A DNA stretch of 19,690 bases from assembly GCA_043196285.1 (NCBI GenBank), contig JBBYJL010000019.1:1-19690 (forward strand), written 5' to 3'. This DNA comes from JAKAFX01 sp043196285. GTDB taxonomy: Archaea > Thermoplasmatota > Thermoplasmata > Thermoplasmatales > Thermoplasmataceae. Both the position numbers and the translations under genes were made by a program. The notes beneath the pieces are model-generated. The model did not search any database, had not been told where the DNA came from, and was given only the letters and a program-made list of their open reading frames with translations. Positions 13,774-19,690 of the stretch are shown here, in pieces (the stretch's first letter is position 1; each line of letters begins with the position of its first letter).

Positions 13774-16700
13774 TCAGATTCGTTCAATCAGTACCTGCAG
13801 CTTTTCACCATCAATATCCCAGGATTTCTGGTTTTTGTCGCTGGCAAACCTTACCCTATCTGCAAGAGTCTCTTGGGACACTTCCTTCATGAAACGCTTC
13901 ATTGACTCAATCACTATGGGAGTTCCATCGAGAGTAACTGAGATCTTTTCGTCGTAGTTGAGATTCATCTCCTTCCTCATGACCTGTATCCTGCGTATTA
14001 TTTCCCTTGAAATACCTTCGTAAACAAGATTCTGGTCAATGCTGGTGTTGATAAAAATCTCCACACCGGTCCTTTCGTCTCTGGAATATGCATATCCCTC
14101 AACAGGAACCTCATTTATCACAAAACATTCTCTGGGAAGTTGCATTTCTTTAAAGCTCAGACTTCCCCTCGTTTCCAGTTCAGCGACAAGTCCCTCTGAC
14201 CCTGTTGCAGATAAAAATTCCATCAGGGATGGCATTTCAGACCTGACAATAGGGGCAGCTTTTTCCTTGACAATTGATATGGATTTTCTTACTGGCCTAT
14301 CATTGCCGGAGATGAGGCTTATTCTTTTTGAGTTGAGTTCAGCACTAATAGATGAGATGATCTCCTGAGAAAGGTCCACCGGAGAAAATATTAGTATCTC
14401 CTGAACAGGCTGCCTCCCCTTTATCTTTGCCGCCTGCCGGGTCCTTCTGGCGGTCTCAATTACTGAGTATGCAATCGTCATCTGCTTCTCAAGTCCAGGC
14501 TCTAACAATGAATCGTCTGATTCAGGATACGTATCAAGATGTACACTATCTTCAGGTCCATTAAGCCTTGTGTAAAGGTAGTCCGAAAAGAAAGGCGCGA
14601 ATGGGGCAAGCATTCTTGAGATAGCCATCAGTGATGAATAGACAGCATTATACGAACTATCCTTATCCCCGATGCTTCCTGACCAGAATCTCTCCCTTGA
14701 AAGTCTGAGGTAGAAATTGGAAAACTCATCAATTAGTACTTCAATTTCCCTGTATGCAAGATGAGGCATGAAGGAATCCATGTGAGCAGTTACTCTTGAT
14801 ATGGTAGTGTTGAGTCTTGACATGAGATATCTGTCCATTATGTTGGAATACTTCACAGGTCCACGGTAAGTGTAGGAATCAAGATTTGCATTGGAACTGA
14901 AGAAAGAATAAACATTAAGGAGTGTGTATAACGATCTTCTTGAAATCTCACCTATAAACTTCCTGTCCAGATTCCTTGTTTTCCAAGGGAGGCCTGTTAG
15001 AAAGAAAAGTCTCAGAGGATCAGCTCCAATTTCCTTCAGAAGGTCGGTTGCAAGCACAAAATTTCCCTGGCTTTTACTCATTTTTCTACCTTTGTCGTCT
15101 AGAACAAATTCAATGGTCAGGACATTGGAATAGGCATTTTTTTCAAACAGGAGTGTAGATATAACGTGCAGAACATAAAACCAGCCCCTCGTCTGATCTA
15201 TGGCCTCGCTGATATAATCAACTGGCAAGTTTTCATCAGGATTGAATTTATGAGAGAAAGGATAATGCATAGCAGCATAGGTAGCGCTGCCTGAATCGAA
15301 CCAGGTATCTATCACATATGGCTCTCTTCTCATGTCCTGTCCGCATTCCTTGCACTTCAGGATTATGCTGTCAATGTAAGGTACGTGAGGATCGGATATT
15401 CTAAACCCAGTTTCATTTTCAATCTCTGAGAAACTGCCCACTGCACGACTGTGCCCGTTGACGCAGGTCCACACTGGAAGAGGTGTCCCCCAGTACCTGT
15501 TCCTGCTGAGAGACCAATCTTTTGCCTCCTCAAGAAAGTTCCCAAACCTGCCGTTTTTCAGAGTTTCAGGAAACCAGTTTATCTTCTGATTGTTTTCGCT
15601 TATTTCTTTCCTGAACCTTGATACCCTAATGAACCAGGTCTCCAATGGGTAATAGAGAAGTGGAGACTTGCATCTGTAGCAGAATGGGTAGGTATGCTCT
15701 ATTTTGGTACTTTTGAAGAGCAGACCATGATCTTTCAGGTATTTCAATATCTCCCTGTCAGCATCCTTAACAAACATACCATTCCATGGCATGGAGGAGG
15801 AGGCAAATTTACCAGAAAGATCGACCGGGTTCAACATTTTCACGTGCTCCCTCTTGCCGATGTCAAAATCATCAGCTCCGAAAGCTGGTGCCACATGGAC
15901 TATTCCTGTTCCCTCTTCCTTTCCCACAAAGCTCCCTGCTACCACGCGCATGGTACCTGAAGGCGCCTTCATCATTGGTATGAGCTGCTCATACTGCATC
16001 CCCAGAAGATCAATCCCTCTCAATTCCTTAATCAATTCATGGCCATCTGAAAGAAGCTCGTCCACTTTTCCCCTTACCAGATAAAGTTCTTCGTTTCCAT
16101 GTTTTACAAGCACGTAATCAAACTCAGGATTCACAGCCAGGAATTCATTGGAAGGAAGAGTCCATGGGGTAGTTGTCCAAGCAAGAAGATAACGATTGTT
16201 GAAACCTTTGATCCTGAATTTAACGTAAACAGAAGGATCTTTGACCTCCTCATATCCCTGTGCAACCTCGTGTGAGCTTAGGGAGGTTCCGCACCTGGGA
16301 CAGTAGGGCACTATCTTGTAGTCCTTTTCCAGGAGTTTCCTGTCAAAAAGGTTTTTCATGGCCCACCACTCGCTTTCAATGTATTCAGGTTTCAGAGTAA
16401 CATATGCATTTTTGTGATCGACTGAGAATCCAAGCAGCGTGTCCATCTCCATCCATTCATCAATGTACTTGAAGACGCTTTCCCTGCAGTACGCATTGAA
16501 TTTCTCTACGCCAAGATCCTCTATCTCCTTCTTACTCTTTATTCCGAAATGCTTCTCTGCTTCAATCTCTACGGGTAAACCATGGCAGTCCCAACCACCC
16601 GTCCTTCTTTCGATTCTGTATCCACGCATCGTCTTGTATCTAAGGAAAACATCCTTTAGAGTCCTGGTCATGGCGTGTCCTATATGCGGTCTTCCGTTTG

Positions 16701-16860
16701 CAGTCGGAGGGCCTTCTAAAAAAACGAAGTGTTTCCCAGAAGAATTAAGGTTCAGTATTCTGGCTGTAATGTTCTTCTCTTTCCACCGTTCTGAGACTTC
16801 AATGTTCACTTTTGGCATTGTAATATTTATATCCACTAAGTCATACTTCAAATCGGCCAT
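13774..16860 (-). CDS. ileS: Isoleucyl-tRNA synthetase
   Basis: A 1028-residue class I synthetase that charges tRNA-Ile. The HIGH motif is PPTANGRPHIGH (59-62). The zinc-ribbon CPRCG starts at 187. The CP1 editing domain that removes mischarged valine shows WTTTPWTLPSN from 228 and EGTGIVHVAPAFGADD from 316. KMSKS is exact at 593-597 (GRKMSKSQGN). A helical anticodon-binding domain and the long C-terminal extension of the archaeal/eukaryotic type follow. All motifs are intact. ATG 16860 fits a TATA element at 16886-16892; ATG 16818 (MPKVNIEVSERW) is nearer the conserved start but has no promoter at proper spacing. Confidence 0.97.
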   Translation of the reverse strand: MADLKYDLVDINITMPKVNIEVSERWKEKNITARILNLNSSGKHFVFLEGPPTANGRPHIGHAMTRTLKDVFLRYKTMRGYRIERRTGGWDCHGLPVEIEAEKHFGIKSKKEIEDLGVEKFNAYCRESVFKYIDEWMEMDTLLGFSVDHKNAYVTLKPEYIESEWWAMKNLFDRKLLEKDYKIVPYCPRCGTSLSSHEVAQGYEEVKDPSVYVKFRIKGFNNRYLLAWTTTPWTLPSNEFLAVNPEFDYVLVKHGNEELYLVRGKVDELLSDGHELIKELRGIDLLGMQYEQLIPMMKAPSGTMRVVAGSFVGKEEGTGIVHVAPAFGADDFDIGKREHVKMLNPVDLSGKFASSSMPWNGMFVKDADREILKYLKDHGLLFKSTKIEHTYPFCYRCKSPLLYYPLETWFIRVSRFRKEISENNQKINWFPETLKNGRFGNFLEEAKDWSLSRNRYWGTPLPVWTCVNGHSRAVGSFSEIENETGFRISDPHVPYIDSIILKCKECGQDMRREPYVIDTWFDSGSATYAAMHYPFSHKFNPDENLPVDYISEAIDQTRGWFYVLHVISTLLFEKNAYSNVLTIEFVLDDKGRKMSKSQGNFVLATDLLKEIGADPLRLFFLTGLPWKTRNLDRKFIGEISRRSLYTLLNVYSFFSSNANLDSYTYRGPVKYSNIMDRYLMSRLNTTISRVTAHMDSFMPHLAYREIEVLIDEFSNFYLRLSRERFWSGSIGDKDSSYNAVYSSLMAISRMLAPFAPFFSDYLYTRLNGPEDSVHLDTYPESDDSLLEPGLEKQMTIAYSVIETARRTRQAAKIKGRQPVQEILIFSPVDLSQEIISSISAELNSKRISLISGNDRPVRKSISIVKEKAAPIVRSEMPSLMEFLSATGSEGLVAELETRGSLSFKEMQLPRECFVINEVPVEGYAYSRDERTGVEIFINTSIDQNLVYEGISREIIRRIQVMRKEMNLNYDEKISVTLDGTPIVIESMKRFMKEVSQETLADRVRFASDKNQKSWDIDGEKLQVLIERI

Positions 16861-16885
16861 CTAAACTAGGGTTAATGGCATAAAC

Positions 16886-16892
16886 AATATTT
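16886..16892 (-). promoter_or_regulatory. TATA element of ileS
   Basis: The minus strand reads CTAAATATTG around this site, about 29 nt before ATG 16860. It supports that start over the internal ATG at 16818. Confidence 0.4.
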
Positions 16893-17169
16893 AGATTTTT
16901 TAAAGAAGGGTCACAGGACTTTTATGTGGTTGATATTTCATGTAACATCCACTTCCCAATTCAAAGGTTGCCGGCGGAATCTTCACAGGCTTGAATTATC
17001 CCTTGCCAGAATGTATTATATCCAGGATGCTGAGCCGCATGATTTTATGGATGCGGAAATGTATGGATCATTATGCAATCAGACCCCTCTCATGTCTATC
17101 CGTTGGCGGACAGGAAATATGTCGATTTTCCATATAAACAGGATCAATCCCATAACCTGTCTGGCGAAA

Positions 17170-17181
17170 CGAGAATTCTCG
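17170..17181. repeat. 12-nt perfect palindrome
   Basis: CGAGAATTCTCG is self-complementary over 12 nt in an otherwise unexplained intergenic stretch. It may be a regulator site or chance. Confidence 0.35.
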
Positions 17182-17334
17182 CTCGCAATGTAAAAATCTT
17201 GATTTCAGAAGAATCATCATCTGTTGTTAAGAGGAAAAAGACCTGCAATTTCTTTAGTGTCTACACAAATAATCATTCAGGACGAACTCAGGAAGCTAGA
17301 CTTGATAATCCCAAGAATCAATTTCTGTCCCCAA

Positions 17335-18315
17335 TCATGACCTGATGTTTCCTATTGGAGGCATCCTTGAAAAGTGCTCGTATCCTCTGCTCACTATAGG
17401 GCGCCACGATCTTCCATTGAAAATAATGTTTTTATCATCCCAAACCTGTCCTATGAATGACACAGTGATCCCGTTTGATTCCATGGCAGAGGTGAAATCA
17501 CCAAAATTCTGGTTTTCAACAGTAAACAGAAGCTCATAATCTCCCCCGTAGGACGTGGCGATCTCAGCAGGAATTGCACCGGAAATCTCAGATGCGCGTA
17601 ACACTGATTCATGCACTGGGATATCGTGTTCAACGATCTTTCCAGCCAAACCAAAATCTGCTTTTAACTGGTAAAGAGCAGAATCCAGTCCGTCAGAAAG
17701 ATCTGTCATGAATCGTGCGCCGAATTCACTCATAATTTGTGCCTCCCTGATTCTTGGAGATATATCCATCATCATTTCTATTCCATTCTTTACATCGTAT
17801 CCTGATCTGTAGAAAACATATCCAGCAGCAGCTCTCCCAAGAGAATTGGTAACACCGATCAACTGGTCTTTCCTGATATCCGATCTTTTCCTTATCTTCT
17901 CGTTCTTCTGCTTTCCAACTATTGTTCCTGTGAGTGTTATCCCCCTACCTTCCTTCAGGTCACCTCCAAGCAGTTCTGTATCATAAGAACGAAGGGTACG
18001 GTGCATTCCGTACTCTATTTCATTAAGAAATTCCCATTCAGTAGAAGGGTCAATGGATATTGAAGACAGGAATCCAATCGGTATTCCCGCCATAGCGGCT
18101 ATGTCACTGAGATTCACGGAGGCGAAAAATCTTCCTATTTGTTCCCCGGTAGCCCCAGTTGGGATGTTGGTTTCATCACTAACTATATCTGTTGAAAAAA
18201 GGTAAGATTCCCCATCAAGAGGTATTATTGCACAATCGTCCTTCTCCTGCCTGACAGAACCTATCTTAAAAATGCGGTTTATGATCTCTCTTTCCCCAAG
18301 CTCGCTGAGTTTCAT
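17335..18315 (-). CDS. thiL: Thiamine-monophosphate kinase
   Basis: A 326-residue ATP-dependent kinase of the PurM-like (AIR synthase) fold that makes thiamine diphosphate from thiamine monophosphate. Motifs: KDDCAII at 25-31, STDIVSDETN at 41-50 (metal and nucleotide aspartates), SVNLSDIAAM at 66-75, ELLGGDLKEG at 114-123 and MTDLSDGLD at 203-211. These are the metal- and substrate-binding elements of ThiL, and all are present. Start ATG 18315 has GGTGA at 18320-18324 as a ribosome binding site. The RaSEA gene ends 23 nt upstream on the same strand, so the two are probably one operon although their pathways are unrelated. Length is normal. Confidence 0.94.
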   Translation of the reverse strand: MKLSELGEREIINRIFKIGSVRQEKDDCAIIPLDGESYLFSTDIVSDETNIPTGATGEQIGRFFASVNLSDIAAMAGIPIGFLSSISIDPSTEWEFLNEIEYGMHRTLRSYDTELLGGDLKEGRGITLTGTIVGKQKNEKIRKRSDIRKDQLIGVTNSLGRAAAGYVFYRSGYDVKNGIEMMMDISPRIREAQIMSEFGARFMTDLSDGLDSALYQLKADFGLAGKIVEHDIPVHESVLRASEISGAIPAEIATSYGGDYELLFTVENQNFGDFTSAMESNGITVSFIGQVWDDKNIIFNGRSWRPIVSRGYEHFSRMPPIGNIRS

Positions 18316-18338
18316 CCTCTCACCATGTCAATACCGGA

Positions 18339-19397
18339 TCAGATATAAAATGAAGCAGAGGCAACCCTGTTAACGAGTCTGTCATAGTCACACTGGAAAG
18401 ATTGGGTATCCTCAAGATTGACTTTTACCTCATAATCCTGTTTATCACTCTCTTTTACATACTTCTCGAGATTGGAAAAATCCTGGTCGAGTGAAGCATC
18501 AACTATAAGATCCAGAAGTTTGGGATCGTCTTTGTCGTTGTGTATTCCTCTTTCCCTGTTTCCTCCAGTAGGATAAGAAACAACTTCAGTTCCAAAATCA
18601 CTTGAATTGAGAAGGACATCGGCAAGACTCCACAGCCTTGGAGGTCTGTAGAGACCCTTTTTCCATAGGTATTCTACATAAGTGTTTCTCTGGATATTCA
18701 TAGGATTGATGGAAACATCGTTGGAATATGCGGATACCATTTCGACTGATCTTATTGTATCCCTTACCGCCTGAACCTCTGAAATGAAAGGCGGTTTAAG
18801 GAGAAGGTATGACCTGGTCTCGAATCCCATTCTCCTGACGGTCTTCGCACTTTCCAAAAACTTTGAATAATTGGTTCCCTTATTAATTGAATCCCTGATA
18901 ATAAGATCGTTTGTGCTCTCAACGCCGATTGCTATCCTGATCCTGTCAGCATAATCAGACAGACCTGCGAGGTTTCTGTCCGTAAGATATTCGGTGCGCG
19001 ATTCAATGAGGACTTTATCCATCCGATGTCCTATTACATTAAAGAAATAGTCTCGCACATCCAGGGGTATTTCTCTTGGGTCAAGAAAACTGCCTGATGT
19101 GAATATCTTAATTGATTTCACCTCACCTATCTGATCCGAAATGAAATCTATCTGTTTCTTTAGATCTGAGGCGTTCACACTGCGTGATACGTCATTAAAA
19201 TAGCCGCACATGCTGCACGACGAAAAATTGTACCAGGAACATCCCGTCGTCCTGAATATTGCAACAGCAGTTTTTTCCCTGTTGCCGTTCAGCCTGTCAA
19301 GTTCCTTCCATACTGATACAGGCCTGTCATTCTGTCCGGAATCAAGATTCTCAGGCATCAGTTTCTTTACATTCTCCGCGAGTGTTCTGTTAATCAT
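18339..19397 (-). CDS. raSEA: RaSEA, radical SAM enzyme of archaeosine synthesis
   Basis: A 352-residue radical SAM protein. The cluster motif is RTTGCSWYNFSSCSMCGY with Cys53, Cys61 and Cys64 (C-x7-C-x2-C), the atypical spacing of RaSEA, followed by a TIM-barrel with KIFTSGSFLDPREIP and IGVESTNDLI. RaSEA partners with ArcS: ArcS attaches lysine to preQ0 at G15 of tRNA and RaSEA cleaves the intermediate to archaeosine. The neighbouring thiL is in the same operon. Neither ArcS nor the tRNA-guanine transglycosylase is in the window. The tRNA-Leu at 7309-7393 has G15 and is a plausible substrate. A weak TATA (ATTATTTTAG, 19423-19432) lies about 30 nt before the ATG. Confidence 0.88.
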   Translation of the reverse strand: MINRTLAENVKKLMPENLDSGQNDRPVSVWKELDRLNGNREKTAVAIFRTTGCSWYNFSSCSMCGYFNDVSRSVNASDLKKQIDFISDQIGEVKSIKIFTSGSFLDPREIPLDVRDYFFNVIGHRMDKVLIESRTEYLTDRNLAGLSDYADRIRIAIGVESTNDLIIRDSINKGTNYSKFLESAKTVRRMGFETRSYLLLKPPFISEVQAVRDTIRSVEMVSAYSNDVSINPMNIQRNTYVEYLWKKGLYRPPRLWSLADVLLNSSDFGTEVVSYPTGGNRERGIHNDKDDPKLLDLIVDASLDQDFSNLEKYVKESDKQDYEVKVNLEDTQSFQCDYDRLVNRVASASFYI

Positions 19398-19529
19398 CCT
19401 TTCGACACGTATTCACTGCAGCCTAAAATAATGATCTGAAATTCTGGATGCATAAAATTTGTCTTAATGAAAGGACAAACCGACACTACCTTCTGATCAT
19501 TCTCAAGGTTGTGAAATCTATTAACCATG

Positions 19530-19690
19530 TTAACAAACCTCTTTGGAAGTTATCATCTGTCTGATGCTTAAACTTCGTAGGTGCAACCCAACACCCTCTA
19601 TCCCGTCCTCAAACGATTTCGGGATTGCTTTTCTTATCATACATGCAGCATTGGAATCGGCATTCATTATTGTTGCGTATGATGAACGGA
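19530..19690 (-). CDS. tnpB: TnpB C-terminal fragment, truncated by window edge
   Basis: An open frame entering from the right edge (first full codon 19688-19686) and ending at TAA 19532-19530 encodes 52 residues. NADSNAACMIRKAIPKSFED followed by GIEGVGLHL matches the extreme C-terminus of IS605/IS607-type TnpB, where DxNAA carries the last catalytic aspartate of the RuvC nuclease (here codon 19658-19656) and ..GIEGV..HP is conserved. The aspartate is present and there is no frameshift in the visible part, so the gene could be intact outside the window. The 132 nt between its stop and the RaSEA start would hold the right end of the element and the end of its omega RNA. Confidence 0.82.
   Translation of the reverse strand, partial: RSSYATIMNADSNAACMIRKAIPKSFEDGIEGVGLHLRSLSIRQMITSKEVC

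Larger units (their letters stand above)
16861..17334. other. Gene-free or weakly coding stretch, 474 nt
   Basis: This lies between the ileS start and the thiL stop. On the plus strand an open frame 16924-17193 (89 codons) has a TATA-like ATTTTTTAAA (16895-16904) at leaderless spacing, and 17073-17345 (90 codons) overlaps it in another frame. Neither resembles a known family, and both are rich in His, Cys and Ser, unlike the neighbours. I do not call either a gene. The stretch also contains CCGCAT/ATGCGG inverted repeats near 17035-17056 and a 12-nt palindrome at 17170-17181. Confidence 0.45.

Noticed and set aside
15694..16084. Several long open frames antisense to ileS
   Set aside because: They are shadows of the ileS reading frame, with no family resemblance and mutual overlap.
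16924..17193. 89-codon open frame on the plus strand
   Set aside because: It has no recognisable family or internal motif, has unusual composition, and overlaps another open frame. A TATA-like element alone is not enough to call a gene; kept only as a note on the gap.
1..19690. CRISPR array, toxin-antitoxin, restriction or other defence genes
   Set aside because: No regularly spaced repeats and no recognisable defence protein. The only mobile-system components are the TnpA/TnpB remnants at the edges.

Overview
The window looks like chromosomal DNA from a Thermoplasmatales archaeon (Euryarchaeota; Thermoplasma, Ferroplasma and Cuniculiplasma relatives). The strongest clue is a two-ring AAA ATPase whose N-terminal domain closely resembles VAT of Thermoplasma acidophilum, for example in the stretch RVAEANSTDPGMSRVRLDE. 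Other archaeal hallmarks are two TFB transcription factors, Gar1, a class-1 release factor of aRF1 type, a split GMP synthetase glutaminase subunit, an archaeal-type Glu-tRNA synthetase, an archaeal UMP kinase, the archaeosine enzyme RaSEA, and many genes with a TATA box about 25 nt ahead of the start codon (leaderless-type). The genus cannot be fixed from sequence alone.

Layout. 1-288: wreck of an IS607-family element on the minus strand, a tnpA start (with an in-frame stop) joined out of frame to the middle of a tnpB. 289-777: no gene seen. 778-3619 (+): DUF1059 zinc-binding-like protein, Nog1-type GTPase and gltX, the last two overlapping by 4 nt. 3622-5423 (-): tfb1-guaA-PRC-barrel, a tight operon. 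5424-5757: divergent promoter region with a 17-nt palindrome. 5758-6954 (+): gar1-tfb2. 6955-7182 (-): small Pcc1-like KEOPS subunit, tail to tail with tfb2 with no bases between the stops. 7309-7393 (+): tRNA-Leu(CAA) with an unusual C at T-loop position 55. 7554-8822 (-): FAD-dependent DAO-family oxidoreductase. 9016-11271 (+): VAT/Cdc48, then a second small PRC-barrel gene. 11598-12842 (-): aRF1. 13035-13712 (+): pyrH. 13774-16860 (-): ileS. 16861-17334: nothing convincing apart from a 12-nt palindrome. 17335-19397 (-): RaSEA-thiL. 19530-19690 (-): C-terminal end of a TnpB that runs off the window.

Most of the content is core information processing: transcription initiation (TFB1, TFB2), tRNA charging (GluRS, IleRS), tRNA modification (Pcc1/KEOPS for t6A, RaSEA for archaeosine-15), RNA pseudouridylation (Gar1), ribosome assembly (Nog1), termination (aRF1) and protein quality control (VAT). 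Nucleotide and cofactor genes (guaA, pyrH, thiL) are interleaved. I did not find a clear new defence or mobile system. The points most worth a second look are the duplicated divergent TFB genes with their shared palindrome, the C55 tRNA-Leu, the two small PRC-barrel proteins, and the IS607/TnpB remnants at both window edges.
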